Part shown: positions 31,614 through 40,218 of the stretch, in pieces | Position numbering within the stretch: the first letter of the stretch is position 1 | Layout: each line of letters begins with the position of its first letter | The notes under the pieces: generated by a model | What the model was told of the DNA's origin: nothing | The model's database searches: none | Seen by the model: only the letters and a program-made list of their open reading frames with translations | Source: Edaphochlamys debaryana | Lineage: Eukaryota > Chlorophyta > Chlorophyceae > Chlamydomonadales | Assembly: GCA_016858145.1 (NCBI GenBank) | Contig: JAEHOE010000185.1 | Location: 62,001-126,000 of the forward strand | Length of the DNA: 64,000 bases | Direction: 5' to 3' | Program-made: the position numbers and the translations under genes

Positions 31614-32841
31614 CGTGCCCCGCTCCGCCCCCCACCGGCCGAGCGCAGGCTTCTGCGGCGTGTGCGGCCTACGGACGGGCGTCTTGGACGTGCGGTGCGA
31701 GGTCTGCACGGTACCGGCGCATCGCCCCTGCCTGGGCCTGGGCGTTGGCGCCTACCCGGGAGGCTGGATGAAGTGCGCACGGTGCATATTGGCCGCCGCC
31801 GGCGTGCACACGTCGGCGGTGGGGGGCCCGGCGGGGGACCTGGCCAGCCTCACGGTCACGCTCCGCAGCGGCGCAGTCAGCGCAGGATCTGCCGCGTCGT
31901 ACGAGACCCACCGCCGCCGGTACGTGCGCTGCTGCCACGATCTGGGTCTGCCGCCGGCGGCGGCGTTCCCTCCTGACCGGGATGGCGATCTCAACCCGGA
32001 GCTGGTGTGCCTGTTCATCGCCTGGCAAGTGCGGCGGGGGCTGGCCAACGACACCATCTCGGGGTCCGTCACGGCGCTCGCCGACTGGCAGCGGGGCCGT
32101 GGTGCGGCGGAGGCGGACAGAGCGTCGCGTCACCCGGCCGTCCAGTCCGCCCTCGCCCAGGCCCTGCGGCGACGGGCGCTAGCGCCGCCAGGGGCGGCGC
32201 TGTCGCGCAAGGCGCCCTTTCCGCTGGACCTGCTGGTGGTGCTCCTCGGCTGGCTGCGGCACCAGGCCAACGCAGGTCCGGGGCGAAGGCGGGAGCGAGA
32301 GCAGGACGCAGCGTGGCTGACGGCGGGTTTCTTGGGCATGCTGAGGCGGAGCGAGCTAGCAGCGCTGCGGGTTGGCGACGTGACTGCCGCGCCAGGCGGC
32401 GGGGTGCGGCTGTTCATAGCCCGGAGCAAGACGGATCAGACAGCACGAGGAGCGGAGGTATTCCTGGCCGAGCGGACGGCGTCCGGCATCCCCACCGCGC
32501 GCATTCTGCTGCGACACGTCGAGCGGCGGCGAACAGAGGGCGCGGGCACCGGAGCCCACTTGTTTGGTGCAGCCGGGGCGGCGGCGGCGTGGCACAAGGG
32601 CGCTTTTACCCGCCGGCTCAGGGCGCTGCTGTCGGCGGCGGGCGCAGCCGTACCCGCTCTGGGGCTGGCGCCGGAGCGCTACTCGGCCCACAGCCTACGG
32701 CACGGCGGCGCCACGGCAGCGGCGGAGGCGGGCGCCACGCTGGGGGAGATTATGGAGCACGGGCGCTGGCGGTCCCTAGCAGTGCGACGCTACGTGCATC
32801 TGTCAGCGGCCACCCGCATGCGCCTGACCGCCCGGGTCTGA
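31510..32841 (+). CDS. Tyrosine recombinase with N-terminal PHD-like finger
   Basis: This enzyme would join the reverse-transcribed circle to the chromosome, in place of an integrase. The C-terminal part has the full tyrosine-recombinase set: Arg in LRRSELAALRVGDV, Lys in ARSKTDQT, HSLRHGG (H-x-x-R), EHGRW, and the nucleophile in RRYVHLS. N-terminal to it, at about 31650-31790, eight ligands are spaced C-x2-C-x10-C-x2-C-x4-H-x2-C-x14-C-x2-C, with a Trp three residues before the last Cys pair. That is the C4HC3 pattern of a PHD finger. The frame opens with GTG inside the RT frame, and the first ATG (31768) would cut the finger. A shift from the RT frame, re-initiation or splicing may therefore supply the N-terminus. 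Confidence 0.88.
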   Translation: MWFRSWPKEGPGAGHPGVTSRHRPRTTCWCYACRNVPRSAPHRPSAGFCGVCGLRTGVLDVRCEVCTVPAHRPCLGLGVGAYPGGWMKCARCILAAAGVHTSAVGGPAGDLASLTVTLRSGAVSAGSAASYETHRRRYVRCCHDLGLPPAAAFPPDRDGDLNPELVCLFIAWQVRRGLANDTISGSVTALADWQRGRGAAEADRASRHPAVQSALAQALRRRALAPPGAALSRKAPFPLDLLVVLLGWLRHQANAGPGRRREREQDAAWLTAGFLGMLRRSELAALRVGDVTAAPGGGVRLFIARSKTDQTARGAEVFLAERTASGIPTARILLRHVERRRTEGAGTGAHLFGAAGAAAAWHKGAFTRRLRALLSAAGAAVPALGLAPERYSAHSLRHGGATAAAEAGATLGEIMEHGRWRSLAVRRYVHLSAATRMRLTARV

Positions 32842-33147
32842 CGACAACTGTGCAAGGGGGGGTGCCAGCCTGGGCAGAGCGGGCCGGGCTGGTCAGGGCG
32901 GCGGGGGAGTGAGGGAGAGTTTGTGTGCCGGTTCTGGGCGGCGCCCCCGCCGCCCGTGTGTCTTTCCCCCCCTTTGCTGTTGCCCCGGGCGCCGGGGCGG
33001 GGGGTTGCAGCGTGGCGTGGAGAGTGTGAAAGGGCTTGGCAATTGGCGTTGCGACCAGCTGGGGGTATTCGAGAGCCGGTGAACGTTGGAGCGGTAGCAG
33101 TGTAAGGGGAGAGGGTCGGCGAGCGAGTCTCCGTACATGCACCAAAA

Positions 33148-33474
33148 GGGACACTACGGAGCGCTCTCAGCGCGCCGAGGGGAGGTTTTGGGGCGTGTAC
33201 GGCAGGGAGGAAGTAGGGCCTTGAACCCTTGGGAGGTAGAGAAGGGGTTTGGGGGGGGCGGGGCTGGAAGGGTGCCGGGGAGAAGGCGGGTTGGTGCGCC
33301 AAGGGCGGTACGGCAGGCTCGAACCGGCCCCGGTCGAAGCAGAGTTGAGGCCTGCGGGGGTACTAGTACTGTTCGATAGCTCGTTGTTGTCACGCATGCT
33401 GACCTCGGTGGACGCGTTCTGACGGCTCACGCGTGTTGATTGGGACCGCTGCAGGTGAGCGTAGGCAAGGTCCG
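33148..33474 (+). repeat. PAT-like element, right direct repeat
   Basis: Partner of 26628-26954. After it the sequence returns to foldback-arm DNA (CTCCTGACGCAGCC). Confidence 0.92.
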
Positions 33475-33724
33475 GCTCCTGACGCAGCCCAGCGTTCCCT
33501 TTCCCGCAGCTGCCAGTTTTGTTGTCCAGTGCGCTTGGGTATGACCGCTGGCCCGAATCACCAAATGGTGTTTATAAACACCGTACGTTAGACTGGATCT
33601 GCGCCACCTTCCGGTTCAATCAAGCTTGCGAAGCGCCAGGGACAGCTAGCGGGCTGCTAGCAAGCTCCCAGTGGGAGCCCGGGGCGTGAGTCTAGTCTGG
33701 ATGAGTAAAGCCTTTGTACAGGGA

Positions 33725-34310
33725 CGACGGGCTGCCAGCATGCTGGCTGGCTAGCATGCTGGGAGCCCGGGGCGTGTGTCCGCGCAAGCTGTGCCCCCCA
33801 CACTCACGTTTCCTCAGCACCACCTGCAGCAAGCAACCATCAGTAGCATCATGCAGAAGAGGACGAACCTGTTTCACACTAGCGCCGAAGGAATGTGAGG
33901 GAGGGCCTTCTCGGTTCAGGGACGGCGGGCTGCCAGCATGCTGGCTGGCTAGCATGCTGGGAGCCCGGGGCGTGTGTCCGCGCAAGCTGTGCCCCCCACA
34001 CCCACGTTTCCTCAGCACCACCTGCAGCAAACAACCATCAGTAGCATCATGCAGAAGAGGACGAACCTGTTTCACACTAGCGTGGAAGGAATGTGAGGAG
34101 GGAGGGCCTTCTCGGTGCAGGGACGACCGGCTGCCAGCATGCTGGCTGGCTAGCATGCTGGGAGCCCGGGGCGTGTGTCCGCGCAAGCTGTGCCCCCCAC
34201 ACCCACGTTTTCTCAGCACCACCTGCAGCAAACAACCATCAGTAGCATCATGCAGAAGAGGACGAACCTGTTTCACACTAGCGTGGAAGGAATGTGAGGA
34301 GGGAGCTCAC
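33725..34310. repeat. Three tandem ~200-bp units, right arm
   Basis: The unit begins at a CCAGCATGCTGGCTGGCTAG palindrome and continues through GCGCAAGCTGTGCCCCCCAC to a segment ending AGGAATGTGAGG. Copies start near 33735, 33930 and 34136. The inverted left arm has two diverged palindrome copies, so copy number differs between arms. Open frames across the units are by-products. Confidence 0.85.
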
Positions 34311-34511
34311 TGGCAGCATGCTGAAAGCCCTGGGGGAGCGTGCAAGGGCGATGCGTCCGTGTGGCATCCTGCCTGATGACCCTAATCCTGCGCTGCATCA
34401 GGTCATGTGGCTGCGCCTTGCTTTACACTCCAACGGCCCGGCTGTGCTGTTGGCGGGTAGACGCAGCAGCTACGGCAAGAGCACGCTCAGCCGTGGCCAC
34501 CCGCTGGTGCA

Positions 34512-34682
34512 CGACACCCCACGACACTGTACGACAGCAGGTTACAAGAGGCGGGCTCGTATGCGGGGTTGGCGGCCGGCGCGTGCAAGTGTGGGCTGCT
34601 AGCATGCTAGCTAGCTAGCATGCTGGGAGCCCGGGGAGAGCGTTTTTACTGCTAGCATGCTAGCAGCCCACACTTGTGATAC
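34512..34682 (-). repeat. Right terminal inverted repeat
   Basis: This is the reverse-complement partner of 8686-8855, with the same palindromes and the same outer end. It is followed by GATAC and the right target duplication. Confidence 0.85.
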
Positions 34683-34693
34683 GGTACCTTACT
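34683..34693. other. Right 11-bp target duplication
   Basis: GGTACCTTACT matches the left copy at 10 of 11 positions. An 11-bp duplication fits Mutator-like elements (9-11 bp), which often have long inverted termini. Because GGTACC is itself a palindrome, part of the match could instead belong to the inverted termini. Confidence 0.6.
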
Positions 34694-34771
34694 GCATTAT
34701 TCCGCTGCCTGCGAACCAGGGATGCAACTGAGAGCCCCAAAATTGTAGTTAAAAGAAGTACTGGCGCTCAC

Positions 34772-34988
34772 CATTCTTTGTGACAACGTCCTCGTTTTCG
34801 CCGTGTCTGAAGAGGAGCGTGTCCGGCCTGGTTCCGCCGAGCACCGCCGCGAGTTTGACTCCCAGTCCTTGCGACACTGCGCCATCCACGGCAGCCGTCG
34901 AGGCTGTCTGATACGGCAATACTGCCGAGGCGTAGCGCTGCAGGGCTCCTATGGGCCACACGTCGACCAGGACTTTGCGAGCGGCCAT
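34772..34988 (-). CDS. First exon of the same interrupted host gene
   Basis: ATG at 34988-34986 opens 72 codons beginning MAARKVLVDVWPIGALQRY and ending just before a GTGAGC donor (G at 34771), leaving phase 1. Before the insertion the intron was evidently only 80 bp (34771-34692), with its acceptor at AATAATGCAG. The following bases TA AGG TAC C match the start of exon 8683-8462 (TA CGG TAC CTG), and both AGG and CGG give Arg. The two exons therefore belong to one gene that now lies on both sides of the 26 kb element. An in-frame upstream Met exists but MAARK is the more natural start. Family not recognised. Confidence 0.7.
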
Positions 34989-34993
34989 TGGTA

Positions 34994-36230
34994 ACACTGG
35001 CCGCAGCAGACAGATCAAATGCTAAGATGCTCGCATTCTATGCGTATGATTGTGTTCAACAGTTACTATCGGGCTGTGAAGGCCGGAGACGCCGACCTGC
35101 AAATCTGACGGCCAGATCAGCGCCGTCGCAAAATGACAGGTCCATCAACAATGCGGAGCGTCTGCGACGGCGAAGCTTGCGGGAGCCGTGTTGCATCACG
35201 GTCTGCACACATCAGGCACTCACACCGCACAGCGCCCGGGCCTGCGGCGGGCTCTTAATGACCCCACATACTTATGTTGTACAGGATAGGCGATCGGTGA
35301 TCCTAGTCGTTGTTGTTGGGGGGGGTCGACAGCCCTGTCGACCCCCTGCTTGGAAGCGGCCGCGCACCTACCTGCTGCTCTGGCCCCGACCTTGTGCCCC
35401 TGAACGTCCGCCACCGCCCCACTTTCGCCCTTGCCTAACCACTTACCTGTTCACACAGAACTGTTTGGGCTCGGTGATCCATGGCTGCCACAGACAGGAA
35501 TCACGAAGGCCAAATCCAGCATCCAAGCAAGGACATCCCAGCCTAGCTACCTGCCTGCCATGCCTTCCACTAGAGTGAACATGCCATGCCGAGCACTAGT
35601 TTAGAGCTAACGGTGCATCCAAGACATGCAAGTGACTGGGCAAGGAGCCAGGCAGCGACATGGAGACAAGGGGACGGGATTCACACCATGACAGGTTGGA
35701 CAGCGCAGACCCTTCCCGCTCACGGCACCAAGGCGAAGACCCTTCCCCTCTCGAAGCTTTCTCTACGCCCCTCTTCCTCTCTAGCTCAGCTTTTCACTTG
35801 GCCCGGCCCATGTCCTGCTTGCTTTGTCGCCCGCAACCTTTCTCCCCCACTCGACCGCTAAACCTTCAGGTCGTCGCGCGACTTCACACCGTGGCTCTGG
35901 CCAAGGTGCTCCCATTCGCAATCATAGAGAGGCGAAGGCCTGTCGGCGTTTCTACTGGCTACATGTTACCACAAGGCAGGAGCACCAAATGCCAAGTCTG
36001 CAAACGTACAAGCCTGGTCCCACATCGGCCCACATCATTCCAACCTACCAGGCCCCAGCACTCCCGCGCGCATCACAGCCTCGGGTCCAGTGTCATGGGC
36101 CCGAGGGCCCCCCACCAGGTCGAACCCCATACACATGATCACATTGCCGCCCGCCCAGGAATGCAAGCAAGCGCAGCCGTTGCCTATGCTGCCTATGTTG
36201 CCTGCGTGTGGACGGAGACCCCATAGAAGC
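34994..36230. other. 1.2 kb upstream of the interrupted gene; no gene recognised
   Basis: This should include the promoter of the minus-strand gene whose ATG is at 34988-34986. I see no clear TATA box at a useful distance. Open frames on both strands lack motifs. A 26-bp near-perfect palindrome lies at 35321-35346. Confidence 0.4.
35321..35346. repeat. Palindrome with GGGGGTCGACAG arms
   Basis: Arms of 12 bp separated by 2 bp. A related palindrome (GGGGTCGACAGG with arm CCTGTCGATCCC) is at 36787-36810. Confidence 0.85.
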
Positions 36231-36290
36231 TCTTGGTGGCGCGGGCAAGCGCGCAGCAGGGGCGGGGCGCAGGGTGGAGGCCGCAAGCTT

Positions 36291-36599
36291 ATGATTTCGT
36301 GCGCTGTGGTGCGTTGGCGGCATGCTGCCATCAACGCTCGCCGCGCGGAAAAGGGCCACAAGGCAGTCACACTCGCCGGCCTCAAGAAGGGCATGATGAC
36401 CAAGAGCGAATAGGAGGCCTTCGACATCGCCAAGGCCGCCGGTGCCCTCAGCGACGCCTTCTGGAGCGGCGTCAGCACCGTGTACTGTCCGGCGTCTGGG
36501 CTGTGGGGATTTGTCAAGGTGTCCGCGGAGAGTGCGTTGAAGGGCGGGCCGCCACCGCCCATTGAGTGGTCGTCGGGCCGTATGAGCTCGCCTACCTAG
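36291..36599 (+). pseudogene. Short gene fragment with an in-frame stop
   Basis: One frame reads MISCAVVRWRHAAINARRAE, then AVTLAGLKKGMMTKSE, a TAG at 36411-36413, and on through EAFDIAKAAGALSDAFWSG and GLWGFVKVSAES to PPPPIEWSS before TAG at 36597-36599. Composition and helix-like spacing look protein-like on both sides of the stop, which suggests a degraded exon. The final codons fall in a 158-bp repeat. I do not recognise the family. Confidence 0.4.
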
Positions 36600-36733
36600 G
36601 GTAGACCATGTATAGTACCCCAGCTGTGCAAGGGATGCACTCGGCGCGGCGGTTCGCGGTCCATTGCGCATGCCGATGTGCCTCGCTTCGCTGCAGCAGG
36701 GCCCGCGCAATCAAGGTCTACTGTGTGCCTATA
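36575..36733 (+). repeat. Direct repeat, copy 1
   Basis: About 158 bp from GGGCCGTATGAGCTCGCC to GTGTGCCTATATGCC, repeated at 36846-37003 with small indels. Confidence 0.85.
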
Positions 36734-36786
36734 TGCCTATACGAGGTCGCAGGGATACGCGTCGACAGTAGTCGTGGCACTTCAGG

Positions 36787-36810
36787 GGGGTCGACAGGCC
36801 TGTCGATCCC
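36787..36810. repeat. Palindrome related to 35321-35346
   Basis: Twelve-base arms with one mismatch, sharing GGTCGACAG with the upstream palindrome. It lies between the two copies of a 158-bp direct repeat. Confidence 0.8.
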
Positions 36811-36845
36811 ATCCAGCCATCGAACCCGTGCCAGCCCAGCTCGAG

Positions 36846-37003
36846 CGGGCCGTATGAGCTCGCCTACCTAGGGTAGACCATGTATAGTACCCCAGCTGTG
36901 CAAGGGATGCACTCGTCGCGGTTCGCGGTCCATTGCGCATGCCGATGTGCCTCGCTTCGCTGCAGCAGGGCCCGCGCAAGGTCTACTGTGTGCCTATATG
37001 CCA
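36846..37003 (+). repeat. Direct repeat, copy 2
   Basis: Second copy of 36575-36733. It ends exactly where the HYR exon fragment begins on the other strand, so the repeat end is a junction. Confidence 0.85.
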
Positions 37004-37005
37004 AA

Positions 37006-37403
37006 GGCCGTGCCAGAGGCAGGCGTGCAGGTGATCTCGGGGGCGGGGTCAGCGGTGTCGGTGGCGGTGACATCGGCAGCAAAGTCCACAGTGGCGCCGT
37101 TGAGCAGGTTGGCTTGGACAGCAAAGTCCGCCGGCACAAAGATGGTGGGCGCAATCGTGTCCCTCACGCCGACAATGAAGCTGCCGTAGGCGGTGTGGTT
37201 GTAGTCATCGGTGGCGTTGCAGATCACGGTGGTGTTGCCAATGGGGAAGTTGCTGCCCGAGGGGTAGTTGCACAGCACCAGCAGAGCGGCATCAGCAATG
37301 TCCGTCGCCGACACAGTGTAGTTCACAACGGCGCCACCATAGTTGGTTGCCTCAACATTCAGGATGTCCGAGGGGATGGTGATGGTGGGCGACAGGGTGC
37401 CGC
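37006..37403 (-). pseudogene. Fragment of an HYR-domain protein exon
   Basis: Reading from a TTGCAG acceptor at 37404-37405, the exon gives GGTLSPTITIPSDIL, then an HYR (hyalin repeat) ending with FPIGNTTVICNATDDYNHTA and FIVGVRDTIAPTIFVP. This is followed by most of a second HYR (VDFAADVTATDTADPAPEIT, CTPASGTAFG). HYR domains are Ig-like extracellular adhesion modules. The second repeat is cut at its F-P-x-G turn by the end of a 158-bp repeat (37003), and a TAG follows at once. No neighbouring exon of the gene is visible, so this is a truncated exon. Confidence 0.75.
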
Positions 37404-37429
37404 CTGCAAGCGAAGGGTGAACGTGTCAG

Positions 37430-38595
37430 GCGTGGTACGGCAAGTTCATGCTGGACCCCTCCGTACGACTGTCGTACCTGCCTTTCCACGACGTGGGGCT
37501 GCACCATGACTGGCTGTACGGTGCACCGATGCTGAAGTGGAGTGAGCTCTCTCTGGGCAATATTACCGTAAAGCGCTCGCCGGATCAGATACGGGAGATG
37601 GTCAGGGTCTTGCACAAGCTTTGGACGGCCGCCAAGAGCGCCAACCTCGGACCTCCTGACATTCAAGAGGTGCACAAGAGAGGTGAGGCGAAGTGCAACC
37701 ATCACTACATCTGGAAGCAGGCGCATGGAGTGACTGTCGCTGCCCGGCTGGCTGCAGGTGTTGATCCCGCCATCACGTGCTCATCCGCACCTGACGCAAG
37801 TGGGAAACCTTTCGCATCGCTAAAATCCTGCTTCCACGAGGTGTGGAGCCAGCTCGCAACGCACGTCAGGACAGCCCCAGTCCCAGCCCCAGTCCAGCCC
37901 GTGAATGCAAGCAACACAACAACGCCCGCGCCGCAAGTCCCTGGCGATGGGGGCTTTGGCACAGTGACGACCCACATGCAGGTGACTAGCGCGGTTTCTA
38001 GGGACGACACCTACCCTATGGCAAACCTCAAAACGGCATTGTGTCCTGTGGCTGCAGGTGCAATGCATGGACCTTGTCCCTGGCAAGGACCAGGCAGAGC
38101 ATCCGCACTGGGTTGACCTGCTGCCGCCCAACCGCACTGCCATCTACCTGGCATACCGGCTGGCGCTTGAGCCCGCTGATGAGGGGGGAGCCGAGCGAAA
38201 TAGCACGTAAGTGGCTGGGGAGGACGCGCCGCATTCCTGTCCTACCTCCTCTTGTGAAGCTTGGTTGCTCTTTGCCCTGCAGGTGTCCGTCGATTCGGGG
38301 CTATAAGGAGGTCCCCGGCGCAGACCTGGTAAGCGACGTAGCCTCTGCACGTCCCTGGTGGAGATGGGTTCCGTCTCAATTTGTAAAGTCAGTCTCACGT
38401 CACTCCCTGATCCCTCACCCACAGAGCGGCGGTGACCTTGCGCTTGCTCAAGGGCCGTACCAAGCTGCCCTCTTTTGCAACTCGCAAGTTTCATGTATTG
38501 CGATCAACGACGATGGGTGGCTGAAGACCAACACAAGCTCTCAAGTTTCACGCCCGGGCCGGTGCCTCTGGATCAAGCAGACGGACGGGGGATGA
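37430..38595 (+). CDS. 5'-truncated spliced gene with a PAN/Apple-like C-terminus
   Basis: Exons are 37430-37980, 38058-38206, 38283-38328 and 38425-38595 (TGA). Introns begin GTGACT, GTAAGT and GTAAGC and end GCAG or ACAG, and all phases agree. The first visible exon starts at TGTCAG and reads AWYGKFMLDPSVRLSYLPF, LHHDWLYGAPMLKWSELSLG and VHKRGEAKCNHHYIWKQAHG, which I do not recognise, then a Pro/Thr/Asn linker. Next come HPHWVDLLPPNRTAIYLAYR and a C-terminal CPSIRGYKEVPGADL...AALFCNSQVSCIAINDDGWLK. The last piece resembles PAN/Apple modules common in algal secreted proteins. A stop lies just upstream in frame (37418-37420), so the exon must begin at this acceptor or at a rearrangement point. 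Upstream exons are missing. Confidence 0.7.
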
Positions 38596-39219
38596 AAGGT
38601 AGTGGTGGAGCGGGTGCAGGTGCTGAATAGTGTCGTGTGCACAGGCCAATAAGCAGGACTTACATGGAGGACACCCTCCACTTGGGGACTCGGATACATT
38701 GGGGCGGATAGCAGCAGCTGACGGGGAGCAGCTGGGGCAACGGGTCAAGGGTGCAGAAAAAGGGCAGCAGCGAGGGGAGTGATCGGGGGGCGGCTGGGTG
38801 TGTGCAAGTGAGGGCGAGGGGTGATGTGTTGAGGTCCAGAGGCAAGGCTTGGCGAGCAAGGAGGCGCGAAGGGGCACCGCTGGCAAGGGAGCCCCAGCGA
38901 AGTGTGGAGCGCGGAGGGGTTCATGATGACACGGGTCATGCAGCTGTTGGCTCGTGGTGACCGGGTCGCGCGATGATGCGTATTGACAGAGGTGACACAA
39001 CACCGGACCCCTCGTTTGGGCACTTCCTTGACTCCCGTTCTCAATGCCCTAGCCACAACAGCGGGGAGAGTCGGGAGACCAACCGTGTCCCCCTGTACGC
39101 CATTCTGTGGAAGGCTCTGCACCTCCGCTGTGCAGGCACGTCCCCCGGTCTGTGCCCAAGCACACTTCCTGGGGGCTGTCTACCCACGATGATGTGCTGT
39201 CGATGCGCTGGCTCCCCCA

Positions 39220-39440
39220 GAGCTGTTCCCCAGGGCCAGCTGATGGGTCCAGCTGATGGGGCAAGTCAACTCCTCCACTCAGGGGCAAACCCTTCCCCAG
39301 GCGCAGGCTTCCCCAAGCCCTTCCCCAAGCGCACCCCTTTTCCCGCCAACCCAACCCGCGCTGGCCTCCCAGCCGTTCCCAAGAGCTGCAGTTTGCCAGC
39401 CGCTGTCCTTCCCCAGGGGCTGCACGCTTCCCCAGAGCGT
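39220..39440. repeat. CTTCCCCA-rich degenerate repeat, cluster 1
   Basis: Many copies of CTTCCCCAGG and CTTCCCCAAG at irregular 10-30 bp intervals. The same motif forms cluster 2 at 40045-40165. Confidence 0.75.
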
Positions 39441-40044
39441 AGCGGCAAGGAGCAAGTCAAGTGTCCACTCAGGGCGTTAAAACACAACAGCGTCAACATC
39501 GACGTCTTCCCTTAGCTAGGGCCTCCCCTTAGCGGCGCCCAGGGCCCCTGATGACGAGGGCAGGAGGGCAAGGGGAAAGGCACGCACATCAGGCGCCGGA
39601 TGCGGAAGGGGGGCATGGCGAGATCTAGGCGGGCTAATTTGGGTACCCGGGATCACCTCCGCAAGGCCAAGCCCCAGCAACTCGCACCTAGGACCCCACG
39701 CACGATAAGTAGCGCCTCGCCTGGGCCAAGCAGCGCTGTCACGACGACAACGACGGGGGATGCAGCTAGTCGAGGTTAGGCTGTGCGCAACGCGAGAAGA
39801 AGCTCTGGGGAAACGGGCCCTGGCCGGGCCGGAGGGCAGGGGGTTCGGACGTCGGACAGCGGTCAGCCAGCTTCGGTTGTGCCCAAGCAGTGTTATATTG
39901 TACACGTTGTAGTATACATATACAGCTACGTATACAGCTATTTGCCATTCTGCCAACCTAGTTGACAAAGAAATTCTTACATCTCATCTCGCTGCGGGCG
40001 GGCGAGGCACGGCGCTATCCTAGCAGCTCCTAGGAACCCAGAGC

Positions 40045-40165
40045 TGCCCTTCCCCAAGGGGCTGCACGCTTCCCCAGCCGCAGGCCCTTCCCCAGGCCGC
40101 CCTTCCCCAAGCTGCCTTCCCCAGGGGCTGCCCTTCCCCAGCTGCCTTCCCCAGGCTTCCCCACA
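40045..40165. repeat. CTTCCCCA-rich degenerate repeat, cluster 2
   Basis: At least seven CTTCCCCA motifs in 120 bp, including GCTGCCTTCCCCAGG twice. Related to 39220-39440. Confidence 0.75.
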
Positions 40166-40179
40166 GCCCTGCGCCCAGC

Positions 40180-40218
40180 GGGACAACGGCACGGACAATG
40201 ACGACGACTTCGTTGTCC
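40180..40218 (+). pseudogene. Exon-like piece related to 60430-60482
   Basis: The frame reads DNGTDNDDDFVV before GTGAGGGG, a good 5' splice site. The stretch at 60430-60482 reads GDGTGSEGDFVG before the same GTGAGGGG, with similar bases downstream (GCGGGATGTG). Both seem to be copies of one exon from a gene I do not recognise. Confidence 0.35.

Larger units (their letters stand above)
26606..33479 (+). mobile_element. PAT/TOC-like DIRS retrotransposon, apparently complete
   Basis: About 6.9 kb with gag, RT/RNase H and tyrosine recombinase in that order, the layout of DIRS-order elements. A 327-bp direct repeat stands at both ends (26628-26954 and 33148-33474), with part of it repeated again at 26955-27049. 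This resembles the split direct repeats of PAT-like elements such as Chlamydomonas TOC1, in place of LTRs. All three frames are open and keep their catalytic residues, so the copy may be recent. It lies in the right arm of the foldback element just past the satellite. CTCCT is present at both borders, and the left arm of the foldback lacks the insertion at the matching point. Exact termini are approximate. Confidence 0.85.
8686..34682. mobile_element. Giant long-inverted-repeat (foldback) element, 26 kb
   Basis: The element starts ACAAGTGTGGGCTGCTAGC and ends with its reverse complement followed by GATAC. Landmarks recur in inverted order along both arms: the GCTAGCATGC palindromes (8686-8765 and 34590-34682), the CTGTACAAAGG/CCTTTGTACAG blocks (about 9270 and 33715), the GGTGTTTAAAAACACC block (about 9820 and 33567), the 141-bp satellite (9990-10965 and 13862-26600) and the unique flank 10966-11975 against 12990-13860. 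The left arm is about 3.3 kb. The right arm is about 21.7 kb because its satellite has expanded and a PAT-like retrotransposon has entered it. The loop (about 11976-12990) has no transposase, so the element is non-autonomous. The 11-bp target duplication and long termini suggest a Mutator-type relative; that is inference. Confidence 0.75.

Noticed and set aside
33692..34376. Open frames on both strands over three ~200-bp units
   Set aside because: They follow the tandem repeat and its palindromes; no domain.
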